Positions 1-9,057 of a stretch of DNA of 64,000 bases are shown here, in pieces (within the stretch, counting starts at the first letter, position 1; every line of letters begins with the position of its first letter). Made by a program: the position numbers and the translations under genes. The notes under the pieces were generated by a model. That model saw only the letters and a list, made by a program, of their open reading frames with translations. It was not told the DNA's origin and did not search any database. This stretch comes from Niabella aurantiaca DSM 17617 (GTDB taxonomy: Bacteria; Bacteroidota; Bacteroidia; Chitinophagales; Chitinophagaceae), in NCBI RefSeq assembly GCF_000374125.1, contig NZ_KB893644.1, positions 310,001 to 374,000 of the forward strand, read 5' to 3'.

Positions 1-102
1 TTCTAACAGCGCTGTTGCCGGAAAGGATACCTCAAAAAAGTGCAGTCGACCATAAGAAGGTGTAAACCAGCATAACTGGATCTAAATTCAAATTACTGCC
101 GT

Positions 103-3100
103 ATGAACAGAGTATTATTATTGTTATTGAGTATGGTGTTTGGTGCCCATCTGCATGCACAAACAAAAAAAATATCGGGTACCGTGCTTGACGATGCGGA
201 CGTTCCGCTTGCAGGGGTAACCGTTACGCTGCTCCAGAGCAGGGTGGCCACCCAAACCGACGGGAATGGCCGCTTTACCATTCAGGTGTCCGGTACCGGC
301 GACCCGAAGCTTGTTTTTTCCTATACCGGCTACCTCAGCCAGACCATTGCCGCAGAAAACGGCATGAACGTGAAAATGGCCAGGGATGTTGTCTCCGAAC
401 AGGATGTGGTGGTGGTGGTGGATTACGGGTATGGCACCATAAAAAAATCGGATATGACCGGGTCGGTGGCCACGCTCTCGGGAAAAGACCTGGCAAAGAT
501 CCCTATGGCCAATGCTGCTTCGGCCATGACGGGGCGTTTGCCGGGTGTGCGGGTGCTTACCGCGGACGGTGCGCCGGATGCAGAAGTGAGCATTCGTGTA
601 CGCGGGGGGGGATCGATTACGCAGGATAATGCCCCGCTCTTTGTTGTAGACGGATTTATTGTAAGCAGCATAAGGGATATACCGCCGACAGATATTGAAT
701 CTATTAATGTTTTAAAAGATGCTTCTGCAACGGCTATTTACGGGGCACGGGCCGCAAATGGCGTAATTGTTGTAACAACCAAACGTCCCAAAGCCGGTAA
801 AGTGTCTGTCTCTTACAACGGCTATTACCAGTTAAAGAAGCTTCCCGGGGATAGAAAATTAGAGGTATTGGACCCTTATGAATTCGTATTGGCGAATTAT
901 GAGTACTACCGGCTGCAATCCGACGCGGCTACCAGGGGGTTTGAACGTTTTTTTGGGGCGTATGACGACCTGGAGCTTTACAAAAGCAAACCTTATAAAG
1001 ACTGGCAGCAGATCTTATTTGGAGCGCCGCGCCCCTCATGGTACCATAATCTTACCTTAACCGGCGGTACGGATATGACAAAATTGTTCCTGAGCCTTAC
1101 CAATAATGATGACGCCGGTTTACTGATCAATAATGCGTTTAAACGCAATGCGCTTAATTTTAAGCTGGATCAGAAAATAACGGAGAAACTTTCGGTGGGA
1201 CTTGGTGCCCGCATTACCAAAAGCGTGGTGGATGGAGCGGGCACCGCCGGCGCGCAATTATCCATAAAAGATGCCGTACAGACCCGGCCTACCAACGGTT
1301 TGGCCGATGAAATGGTGATCGACCCCGGAGCCATCGACCCCAATGATGATTATGCCCAGTTTATACAAAGCCTGGTAAGCCCCGATGAACTGGTAAAGCA
1401 GGACTGGCGGAAACGTACCACGCAAACCTATATTTTGAACCCAACGCTTGAATATAAGATCCTTTCCAACCTGACTTTTAAATCCAATTATAGCTACTCG
1501 AAAACCTTTGAAGAAAATCTTCGTTTTTACGGGCCGCTTACCGGAGAGTCGTTCAACAATGGCGGCAATATGCCGCTGGGCGAAAAGACCAATGAAGAGA
1601 ACTATTCTTATCGCTGGACGAATATCCTGAATTATAAGCTGAGAAATCTTAAGAATCAAAGCCTCGATGTACTTTTGGGTCAGGAGATACAGTCCGGCGG
1701 TGGAAAGAGCTCATTCATTCGTTCAGAAGATTTCCGGCTTTCCATAACACCCGAAGAGCTTTTTGCCAATATGGCTTTTGGCCGTACGGATCGCCTGGCA
1801 ACAGAAGAAGGCACCGCTGCCAATTTGCTTTCAGGCTTTGGGCGGATTGATTACCAGCTGCAGAATAAATACATGGCCACGTTTACTTTTCGTGGCGATG
1901 CGTCCAGCAGGTTTTCCAAAGAGAACCGGCTGGCCTTTTTCCCGGCCGCTGCTGTGGGCTGGAAATTGTCCAATGAAAAATTCCTTTCCGGTGTATCGTG
2001 GATAAAAGAGCTTAAGCTGAGAGCCAGCTATGGCGCCACCGGTAACGACCGTATTCCTACCACGGCGTCGCAGTTTCTTTTTTCCGCTGCCACCAACCGC
2101 GGCCCGGGTTTTGGCAATGTAGATAATGTGTACTATACGCCAGAGGGCTCTACCTTATTCAACCCTGCCCTAAAGTGGGAAACTACCATAAACAGGAATA
2201 TTGGATTGGATTTTACGCTGTTTGGATCGGGCATTACCGGCTCTCTTGATTTTTATAAGAATACCGTTAAGGACCTGCTCTATCAAACCGCTATCCCAAC
2301 CAATACAGGCTTCTCCGCCCAATGGGCCAATATCGGGAGTAACTCTAACCAGGGCGTGGAGCTGGGTTTAAACGCAGACATTATCAGGAAAAAGGACCTG
2401 CAGGTGAGTGCCAATTTTAATATAGGACGTAATGTGGGTAAAATTGTAGAGCTGGATGGTACCAACTCCCGCTTTCAGCAGTCTAACTGGGCCAGCACCG
2501 ACTTAAAAGACCGGGATGATTTTTACTATGAAGTAGGCGGGCGCATAGGGGACGTATATGGATATGTAACAGACGGGTACTACCAGGTATCGGATTTTGA
2601 AAGTTATGATGAAACAACCAGGCGGTATGTGCTGAAAGAGGGCGTACCCAATGCAGGAGGAACGGTGGGGAATACAAATATACGCCCGGGGTTTTTGAAA
2701 CTGAAGGATCTGAATGCTGATGGCGTTATCAACAGTGAAGACCGGCAGGTAATTGGTAATACATTGCCTAAAGCACAGGGTGGCTTTGGGTTTGATGTAA
2801 GCTATAAAGGTTTTGATCTTGCCATATTTTTCGACTGGACCTATGGAAACGATGTATATAATGCCGGTAAGATCCAATACAGCCAGTTCAGACGTGTTAC
2901 TTATGGCAACCTTTTAGCCTCTATGAGCCTTGATAACCGCTTCTCTTACCTGGATGTTGACGGTACCTATACCGGAACGCCCGGAAGTATCGTGACCGAT
3001 CTGGAGCAGCTGGCGCAAATGAACGCCAATAAAAATATCTGGTCTCATGCCAGCTACGGAGTGGCACAGGCCGTTATTCACTCATGGGCGATAGAAGACG

Positions 3101-3342
3101 GCTCTTTTATCCGCCTGAACAACCTGAATATAGGGTATTCATTGCCAAAAAGGCTGATCTCGAAAGCGGGGCTGAGCCTGTTCAGGATATATGTTACCGG
3201 CAATAATTTGAAACTCTGGACGAAGTACTCGGGTTATGATCCCGAAGTGACTACCAGGGGAAATGGGCTCACACCGGGTGTGGATTATTCGGGTTTTCCA
3301 AGAAGCCGCTCCTTTACTTTTGGTGTGAACGTAGCCTTTTAA
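103..3342 (+). CDS. susC: SusC/RagA-family TonB-dependent outer-membrane receptor
   Basis: This protein imports large oligosaccharides, here most likely pectin fragments, across the outer membrane with the SusD partner encoded next. A Sec signal peptide of about 19 residues (ending HLHA) is followed by a carboxypeptidase-regulatory-like beta-sandwich (about residues 23-95). A TonB-box-like stretch EQDVVVVVDYGYGTIKKS and the plug domain (about 105-220, with PLFVVDGF and SINVLKDASATAIYG) come next, and then a long beta-barrel ending in the aromatic residue of TFGVNVAF. The length of 1079 residues is normal for the family. There is no N-terminal STN signalling domain, so it is not expected to control an ECF sigma factor directly. 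SusD starts 34 bp downstream. The 102 bp upstream of the start show no recognisable promoter. Substrate specificity is inferred from the neighbours. Confidence 0.95.
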   Translation: MNRVLLLLLSMVFGAHLHAQTKKISGTVLDDADVPLAGVTVTLLQSRVATQTDGNGRFTIQVSGTGDPKLVFSYTGYLSQTIAAENGMNVKMARDVVSEQDVVVVVDYGYGTIKKSDMTGSVATLSGKDLAKIPMANAASAMTGRLPGVRVLTADGAPDAEVSIRVRGGGSITQDNAPLFVVDGFIVSSIRDIPPTDIESINVLKDASATAIYGARAANGVIVVTTKRPKAGKVSVSYNGYYQLKKLPGDRKLEVLDPYEFVLANYEYYRLQSDAATRGFERFFGAYDDLELYKSKPYKDWQQILFGAPRPSWYHNLTLTGGTDMTKLFLSLTNNDDAGLLINNAFKRNALNFKLDQKITEKLSVGLGARITKSVVDGAGTAGAQLSIKDAVQTRPTNGLADEMVIDPGAIDPNDDYAQFIQSLVSPDELVKQDWRKRTTQTYILNPTLEYKILSNLTFKSNYSYSKTFEENLRFYGPLTGESFNNGGNMPLGEKTNEENYSYRWTNILNYKLRNLKNQSLDVLLGQEIQSGGGKSSFIRSEDFRLSITPEELFANMAFGRTDRLATEEGTAANLLSGFGRIDYQLQNKYMATFTFRGDASSRFSKENRLAFFPAAAVGWKLSNEKFLSGVSWIKELKLRASYGATGNDRIPTTASQFLFSAATNRGPGFGNVDNVYYTPEGSTLFNPALKWETTINRNIGLDFTLFGSGITGSLDFYKNTVKDLLYQTAIPTNTGFSAQWANIGSNSNQGVELGLNADIIRKKDLQVSANFNIGRNVGKIVELDGTNSRFQQSNWASTDLKDRDDFYYEVGGRIGDVYGYVTDGYYQVSDFESYDETTRRYVLKEGVPNAGGTVGNTNIRPGFLKLKDLNADGVINSEDRQVIGNTLPKAQGGFGFDVSYKGFDLAIFFDWTYGNDVYNAGKIQYSQFRRVTYGNLLASMSLDNRFSYLDVDGTYTGTPGSIVTDLEQLAQMNANKNIWSHASYGVAQAVIHSWAIEDGSFIRLNNLNIGYSLPKRLISKAGLSLFRIYVTGNNLKLWTKYSGYDPEVTTRGNGLTPGVDYSGFPRSRSFTFGVNVAF

Positions 3343-3376
3343 ACAGCAAAGTTCATTATTTTAAAATAATAAAATT

Positions 3377-5203
3377 ATGATACAGATAAAACTCAAATAT
3401 ATACTCATACTGGCACTGCCCCTGCTTTTCGCTTCCTGCAAAAAGTTTTTGGAGCCCGATTCGTTATCGACCTTTGATATCAACTATATCTATTCGAATG
3501 TGGATGATACCCGAAAAGGTGTGAATGCCGCATATGAGTCCTTTGGTACAGACGGCTTTCGCTCCCGGCTTTCCAATAACATGACCGGTAATACAGATAT
3601 AGAACACAGCAGTGGCTGGGGGAGTGCATCGGACCGCTACCAGATATGGGATCTGAATGCCTTGTCTACAAATGGAGACCTTCGCCAGTTTTGGAACGCG
3701 GCCTATACCGCTATCCGCAACGCAAACATAGCCATAGAAGGAATTGAAGCCAGTGCGGTCTTACAGTCGTCGGATGCGGCTACCCAAAACCTTATGTATA
3801 ACATGTTGGGAGAAGCCTATACCATCAGGGCTTACTGGTACAGCATGCTGGTTTATTTTTTTGGAGATGTTCCGGATGTACGCGAGTATCCAAAAGCAGG
3901 CGCAAACTTTTTCCTGCCAAGAGAAGACCGGAATGTAATTCTTTCACAGGTAATAGAAGACCTCATCAAAATTGAGGACAAGATGATGTGGGCAGATGAG
4001 AGCCCCTATGGTACCGAACAGGTAAACCGGGAATATACCATGGGTATGATCGCGCGCCTTGCCTTACAGCGGGGCGGTTATTATCTGACCCCCGAGATGA
4101 ACATGGAGCGTAAAAGCGACTATCCCGAATACTACCAGATTGCCAAAACCTACACCGAAAAGCTTATGTCTTTAAAAGACCGGGAGCTGCCCACAGATTA
4201 CCGGCAGATATTTATGAACCAGAATAAATTTATCACGACGGTAAACAGTGAAGTGTTGTTTGAAGTGCCTTTTGCACTGGGAAACGGGGATGTGGCATGG
4301 AATATAGGCATTACAGTTGACGGCGGTGCTACTGCGACCCACCAATATGGATCAGGTAGCAACTATATGGCCATGCCGCCCAGTTATTATTTTTCGTTCG
4401 ATACGCTGGATGTGCGGAGAGATGTTACCTGTGCGCTGTATAAAGTGAACACCGATTTTGAGGAAGTATTTGTAAACGGACCTACCAACATCGCCCAGGG
4501 TAAATGGAGCCGGTATTTCTTACCCAATCCTCCGGGACAGAACTCTGCAAAAGGTACCGGTATTAACTGGCCAATGATGCGTTATGCCGATGTGCTGCTG
4601 ATGCACGCCGAAGCGGTGAATGAGCTGGAAGGTCCTACGGCTGCTGCGCAGGAATCCCTGGCCCGTGTAAGGCGGAGGGCATTTGCCGCGTCGCTGTGGC
4701 CGGCAAAAGTGGATGCCTACATTGCCGCTGCTTCCTCAAGCAAGGAAAATTTCTTTAAAGCAATTGTAGATGAGCGTGCCTGGGAATTTGGCGGCGAAAT
4801 GATCCGGAAATATGAACTGATCCGCTGGAACCTGTATGCTCAGAAGATGGAGGAAACTGTTGAAACCCTGCAGGATATGGCCAACTCGGCCGTAACCGGT
4901 GCGGGAAAATATGCCAATTATCCCAATTACATGTATTGGAAACGCGATGCGTCCGGTCATTTTATAGTGCTCAACCCGAACCGGAAAGTAGCTGCGGCGC
5001 CGGATGAATCCTGGAGCAGGGTAAACTTCCTGCTCGATTTATGGGATGGCACCAGGAACACCTATAAAGAATGGGTAACCAAAGACTGGGCAAACTATTA
5101 TAACGGTCCCAAGCCGGGTGTTGCAAGATATATCTTCCCTGTTCCGGAAGAAGCGGTGGCGGCAAGTAAAGGAAATATGACCAACGAAGGCTATATGTTT
5201 TAA
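3377..5203 (+). CDS. susD: SusD/RagB-family surface glycan-binding lipoprotein
   Basis: This is the extracellular lid and binding partner of the SusC channel, expected to capture pectic oligosaccharides. It starts with a lipoprotein signal peptide ending LLFASCKK, with the lipid-bearing cysteine near residue 21. The SusD-like N-terminal helical region follows, then a RagB/SusD C-terminal domain with ADVLLMHAEAVNELEG and DERAWEFGGEMIRKYELIRW, which are typical signatures. At 608 residues it is within the usual range. It lies 34 bp after susC, so both are surely in one transcript. The spacer contains a 16-bp AT-only palindrome (3355-3370) of doubtful meaning. The family is certain; the ligand is inferred from the downstream pectinases. 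Confidence 0.94.
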   Translation: MIQIKLKYILILALPLLFASCKKFLEPDSLSTFDINYIYSNVDDTRKGVNAAYESFGTDGFRSRLSNNMTGNTDIEHSSGWGSASDRYQIWDLNALSTNGDLRQFWNAAYTAIRNANIAIEGIEASAVLQSSDAATQNLMYNMLGEAYTIRAYWYSMLVYFFGDVPDVREYPKAGANFFLPREDRNVILSQVIEDLIKIEDKMMWADESPYGTEQVNREYTMGMIARLALQRGGYYLTPEMNMERKSDYPEYYQIAKTYTEKLMSLKDRELPTDYRQIFMNQNKFITTVNSEVLFEVPFALGNGDVAWNIGITVDGGATATHQYGSGSNYMAMPPSYYFSFDTLDVRRDVTCALYKVNTDFEEVFVNGPTNIAQGKWSRYFLPNPPGQNSAKGTGINWPMMRYADVLLMHAEAVNELEGPTAAAQESLARVRRRAFAASLWPAKVDAYIAAASSSKENFFKAIVDERAWEFGGEMIRKYELIRWNLYAQKMEETVETLQDMANSAVTGAGKYANYPNYMYWKRDASGHFIVLNPNRKVAAAPDESWSRVNFLLDLWDGTRNTYKEWVTKDWANYYNGPKPGVARYIFPVPEEAVAASKGNMTNEGYMF

Positions 5204-5262
5204 TCACTAATGAACAACAGGCTATATCAATAGTTCCTGCCATTAAATAAAAATTTATTCAG

Positions 5263-6933
5263 ATGAAAAGGATCCATAAAATATTTTCAATACCGCATCT
5301 GCTCTTACCTGTTCTTATATTGGCAGTCTTATTTACCTCCTGTAAAAAGGATGATAACAATTATGAGCAAACCAGGCTCTTCAGGCCTGTATTGAACGGA
5401 GAGGGGCTCACGGTGGAGAACAATGTCATCATCATCAATATGGGAAAGTTGCGGGAAGCCGCTTCCTATACCATTGAGATAAGCCGCGATTCATTTAAAG
5501 TGGTGGATTATACCGTAACCGTTGATACCAATTACGTGGTGCTGAATGAGGCTTTACTGGGCGAAGGGTTATTGTATAATACCCTGTATCAGATGCGGGT
5601 AACTGCTAATGCCGCTGATCCTCAGTACAACAGCAGGCCGGCTGAATTGGGAGCGATACGTACCATGCGTTTCCCATCCATTCTGAATGACCCGTTGGGC
5701 TATCATGTTACCGATACCAAAGCAAAAGTTACCTGGACGGTATCGGGAGCCTCTGTAACCGGTATTAAAATATTTGGTACAGACGATGTGCGGCTGAGCG
5801 ATCCGTTGGCGGAATACAATGTTCCTGCTCCGGACCAGGCAGCCGGTGCAACCATTATAGATGGCCTCACTCCCAGCACTTCCTACCAGGTAGCTATATA
5901 TAGCGGAGAAATATTGAGAGGGTGGGTGGACTATACCACTCTTGAACCGGGAGTTGATGTGACCGATCCTAAAGTGATCGATCTGAGTGGGACTGAAGAT
6001 CCAGCCGCCCTGACAGCCGCTTTGGCCGCTGTACCCGACGGCGGTATCATCCTGCTCAAAAAGGGATTCAGGTATAATATGCCTACGGCCGCATTCAATA
6101 AATCGATAACCTTTAAAGGAGCATACGGTTTTGATCCCAATCAGGCTGCGATAGTAAATACATCGGGTAACATGAATATTACCGCCGGGGCAAATATCGG
6201 GCACGTTATTTTTGACGACCTGGAAATTGATGGGGCCGATATTTCAGGGGCTTATGTATTCAATCCCAGTATGAGCGGCAGCCCTACACAGATCCAGGAA
6301 CTTCGTTTTGAAAACTGCGATATCCACCACATGAGAGGAGTTATCCGCATACGCTCGGATGTGTTTATACGCAACTACATCATTTCGAACTCAACCGTGC
6401 ACGATATCGGAGGATACAGTGTCTTTACAGCGGATACAGACGGCGATGGTAAGGCCGCCTTTGATAATGTGAAGTTCCTGAATTCTACTTTTTACCGGAT
6501 TAACGCTCTGGTTCAAACACGCCAGAACTTGCAGAGCTTTGAAATTGACGGATGTACTTTCAGCGAATTTACTGCCGGAGGAGCACAGGTTTTTAGATTC
6601 AGAGGCGCTGCAGGGCGGAATGATGTTGTAAATGGCCTTATTATTAAGAACTCTATTTTCGGGCATGGCTGGGATCAGACCAATAATGAGAATACTACCG
6701 TTACCATGAAAAGCGGATTGCCGGCCACCCCATTTACGATTTCGAATACCTGGGGTACTTCAGATCTGAAAATTGCCGCCGGCTCTGAAATTCCCGGGTT
6801 GCCAAGTGCGAGCTACAACAATACCGTGGATAAATTATGGGGCGATCCATACAATGGCATCTTCAGCATACTGGATCCGGCATTTGCCGGCAAATACGAT
6901 TCCGGAGATCCTAAATGGAGGACCAGGTTGTAA
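5263..6933 (+). CDS. surface lipoprotein with FN3-like and beta-helix regions (DUF5123/DUF4957 type)
   Basis: The protein has a lipoprotein signal (VLFTSCKKDD, cysteine near residue 27) and 556 residues. The N-terminal part (about 35-220) looks like one or two fibronectin type III-like beta domains. The middle and C-terminal part (about 225-540) has the repetitive turns of a right-handed beta-helix, with phrases such as FEIDGCTFSEF and VNGLIIKNSIFGHGW. This layout is typical of DUF4957/DUF5123 proteins that sit beside SusC/SusD in pectin loci of Bacteroidota. It may be a pectin-binding surface protein or a lyase-like enzyme. No catalytic residues of a known lyase family could be assigned by eye. 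It lies 60 bp after susD in the same direction. A strong inverted repeat follows it at 6971-7012. Confidence 0.75.
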   Translation: MKRIHKIFSIPHLLLPVLILAVLFTSCKKDDNNYEQTRLFRPVLNGEGLTVENNVIIINMGKLREAASYTIEISRDSFKVVDYTVTVDTNYVVLNEALLGEGLLYNTLYQMRVTANAADPQYNSRPAELGAIRTMRFPSILNDPLGYHVTDTKAKVTWTVSGASVTGIKIFGTDDVRLSDPLAEYNVPAPDQAAGATIIDGLTPSTSYQVAIYSGEILRGWVDYTTLEPGVDVTDPKVIDLSGTEDPAALTAALAAVPDGGIILLKKGFRYNMPTAAFNKSITFKGAYGFDPNQAAIVNTSGNMNITAGANIGHVIFDDLEIDGADISGAYVFNPSMSGSPTQIQELRFENCDIHHMRGVIRIRSDVFIRNYIISNSTVHDIGGYSVFTADTDGDGKAAFDNVKFLNSTFYRINALVQTRQNLQSFEIDGCTFSEFTAGGAQVFRFRGAAGRNDVVNGLIIKNSIFGHGWDQTNNENTTVTMKSGLPATPFTISNTWGTSDLKIAAGSEIPGLPSASYNNTVDKLWGDPYNGIFSILDPAFAGKYDSGDPKWRTRL

Positions 6934-6970
6934 ACAAATATTATCTGAAGGGCCCAAAAACGTTTTTGTT

Positions 6971-7012
6971 CGTCTTACTGCATTCCCGGCAGGCCGGGAA
7001 TGCAGTAAGACG
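6971..7012. repeat. perfect 20-bp inverted repeat with 2-nt centre (hairpin)
   Basis: Bases 6971-6990 are the exact reverse complement of 6993-7012, with AG at the centre. The stem starts CGTCTTACTG and is GC-rich towards the loop. The RNA form would be an extremely stable hairpin between the DUF5123-type gene and the first pectate lyase. A T-run (gattttttgg) lies about 15 nt downstream, too far for a classical terminator. It may act as an mRNA-processing or stability element, a partial terminator, or a REP-like repeat. Confidence 0.85.
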
Positions 7013-7059
7013 ACGCGGTTGCGATTTTTTGGTCGCCTCTAAATACGAATCCGGTTAAA

Positions 7060-8832
7060 ATGATGTGTAAACTGCGTTATAAATACGGCTTAACAGGGTT
7101 GTTTATTGTTATGGCTTTTTTAGCTGCTTCCTGTACCAGGAAGAAAACAACGTTCGCAGGCGGCGGAACAGAGCTTTCTTCCCCGGCCGGTTTTCAGATC
7201 ACTACGCAATCGACTGCTGTTACGTTGAGTTGGTCGGCCGTTGAAGGAGCCTACGGATACCTGGTGGAATTGGCGAAAGGCACAAGCTTTATCAACCCCT
7301 TCTACAAAAGTGATACGCTTTCGGCTATCCGGCTTGAAATAACAGGCCTGGAGGCTGGAACGGACTATGCAGTCCGGATAAAAGCGGTGCATAAAGACGA
7401 TCCTTCCCTCACTTCAAAAGGGCTGTATCAGAACTTTACAACTGCCGCCCCGGAAATACCGGAAGAGGCGCTGGCCTTTCCCGGCGCTGAAGGAGCCGGA
7501 AAATTTACTACGGGCGGCCGCGGTGGAAAAATAGTGAAAGTAACCAACCTGAACGACGCCGGCGCCGGCAGCTTGCGGGCGGCCATTGAGCAGTCCGGGA
7601 AACGGATCATTGTTTTTGAAGTGTCCGGGAATATCAGGCTCAAATCAAGACTGCAAATTAAAAACGGCGATATCACTGTTGCCGGGCAAACTGCGCCGGG
7701 TGATGGCATCTGTATCCAGGACCATGAAGTGAATATAGCCGCCAATAATGTGATCATACGATTTATGCGTTTCAGATTGGGCGACACCTACGTGGCGACC
7801 ATCGAAAGCGATGCCTTCTGGGGAAGGGATGTTCAGAATGTTGTATTAGACCATTGTTCCATGAGCTGGTCGATAGACGAAACCGCATCATTCTATCATA
7901 ATAAGAACTTTACAATGCAATGGTGTATGATCACCGAAAGTATGAATAACTCGGGCCACGCAAAAGGGGCGCATGGTTATGGCGGAATATGGGGCGGAGC
8001 TCCGGCCACGTTCCATCATAACCTGATCGCGCATCATACTAACCGGAACCCCCGTTTTGACGGAGGACTGCGTTACAGCAACGGCAGTGGTACCGGGGTA
8101 GGGATTTTTGGCCCGGACAAAGTAGATTACCGGAATAATGTTGTTTATAACTGGAGCGGAAACAGCGCCTATGGCGGAGAGAACGGCGAATACAATATTG
8201 TAAACAATTATTACAAACCAGGTCCCGCAACGCCCGCTAACAGAAATAAGCGCATCATGCAGGTATCGAAAGACAATCCGTCCGGTGCCCCGGATCCGGC
8301 GGTTTATGGTGCAGGTTACGGATCCTTTTACATCGCGGGCAACTATGTATCGGGCAATGCAACCGTAACCGCAAACAACTGGAACGGCGGTGTGGATTAC
8401 GATGCGGGCATCACGGAAGCAATGGTTAAGAAAACAGTACCATTTCCCGGTATTGAAATTGCCCCGCATACGGCGGAACAGGCATATACATCCGTGTTGA
8501 ATTACGCGGGGGCCTCTTATCGGAGAGATGCCGTAGACCTGAGGATCGCTCAGGAGGTCAGAACGGGCACGACCACCTACACGGGCTCCATATCCGGTTT
8601 GCCGGGCATTATTGATACGCAGAAAGACGTAGGCGGCTGGCCGGTGCTCAACGCGCAGACCGCGCCCAAAGATTCGGATGGGGATGGAATGCCGGATGCC
8701 TGGGAAACGGCGAATAAACTGAATCCCGCGGTTGCAAATGCAAATGGCAAAGAACTGAGTGATGTCTATGATAATATTGAAGTGTACATCAATACCCTCG
8801 TAGCGTCCATTACCGGGAACCAGGAAAAATAG
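7060..8832 (+). CDS. pectate lyase (PL1-like) lipoprotein with FN3-like N-terminus
   Basis: The enzyme should cleave de-esterified homogalacturonan by beta-elimination, releasing unsaturated oligogalacturonates at the cell surface. The signal peptide ends FLAASCTRKK (lipid cysteine near residue 26). An FN3-like domain covers about 40-130. The catalytic right-handed beta-helix begins at AFPGAEGAGKFTTGGRGG. The PL1-type motif VVLDHCSMSWS lies near residue 263 and the arginine motif NRNPRF near 327. The C-terminus has a calcium-binding-like DSDGDGMPDAWE followed by a short tail ending in VYINTLV. A second ATG one codon later is an equally possible start. It is paralogous to the gene at 9058. The exact PL1 subfamily cannot be set by eye. 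Confidence 0.9.
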   Translation: MMCKLRYKYGLTGLFIVMAFLAASCTRKKTTFAGGGTELSSPAGFQITTQSTAVTLSWSAVEGAYGYLVELAKGTSFINPFYKSDTLSAIRLEITGLEAGTDYAVRIKAVHKDDPSLTSKGLYQNFTTAAPEIPEEALAFPGAEGAGKFTTGGRGGKIVKVTNLNDAGAGSLRAAIEQSGKRIIVFEVSGNIRLKSRLQIKNGDITVAGQTAPGDGICIQDHEVNIAANNVIIRFMRFRLGDTYVATIESDAFWGRDVQNVVLDHCSMSWSIDETASFYHNKNFTMQWCMITESMNNSGHAKGAHGYGGIWGGAPATFHHNLIAHHTNRNPRFDGGLRYSNGSGTGVGIFGPDKVDYRNNVVYNWSGNSAYGGENGEYNIVNNYYKPGPATPANRNKRIMQVSKDNPSGAPDPAVYGAGYGSFYIAGNYVSGNATVTANNWNGGVDYDAGITEAMVKKTVPFPGIEIAPHTAEQAYTSVLNYAGASYRRDAVDLRIAQEVRTGTTTYTGSISGLPGIIDTQKDVGGWPVLNAQTAPKDSDGDGMPDAWETANKLNPAVANANGKELSDVYDNIEVYINTLVASITGNQEK

Positions 8833-8858
8833 AACACGTTTTTTTAGATACGGAATGA

Positions 8859-9008
8859 TCTGTGGGACCGGGATCGGACCCGGCCGGCCGGGTCGGCTGG
8901 TCGCACCAGTTGACAGACGGAGAAGCGGCCCGGTACACATTTGAAAAGATGTTTGGCAACTGGGACCCCGGTTTCCTTGCGGAGGATGTGCGCATGGTTG
9001 TAAAATGA
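8859..9008 (+). pseudogene. C-terminal remnant of a pectin methylesterase
   Basis: In the frame running from 8859 to the TGA at 9006-9008, about 49 codons read as the end of a pectin methylesterase. The core is GRVGWSHQLTDGEAARYT followed by FEKMFGNWDPGF. The two intact esterases in this locus carry RAAWSKQLTDKEAVLYT and RVAWAHPLTGQQAAAYT in the same place near their C-termini. A stop codon (8856-8858) precedes the remnant, and no start codon or catalytic core is present. The fragment sits between two paralogous pectate lyases, which suggests that a third esterase gene was removed by deletion or recombination. The homology comes from my own translation and alignment by eye. Confidence 0.8.
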
Positions 9009-9057
9009 AATACCCGGACTGTCGTGTTCGTTTAAAAAATTAAAAAATGATGCAATA

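Noticed and set aside
3355-3370. 16-bp AT-only palindrome between susC and susD
   Set aside because: Short AT palindromes are common by chance in such spacers, and it lacks features of a terminator or operator.
7888-8940. A 350-codon minus-strand open frame
   Set aside because: It is antisense to the first pectate lyase, whose motifs are clear. The translation is rich in Cys, Arg, Ile and Gly without a domain pattern, as expected for a shadow of a GC-rich gene.
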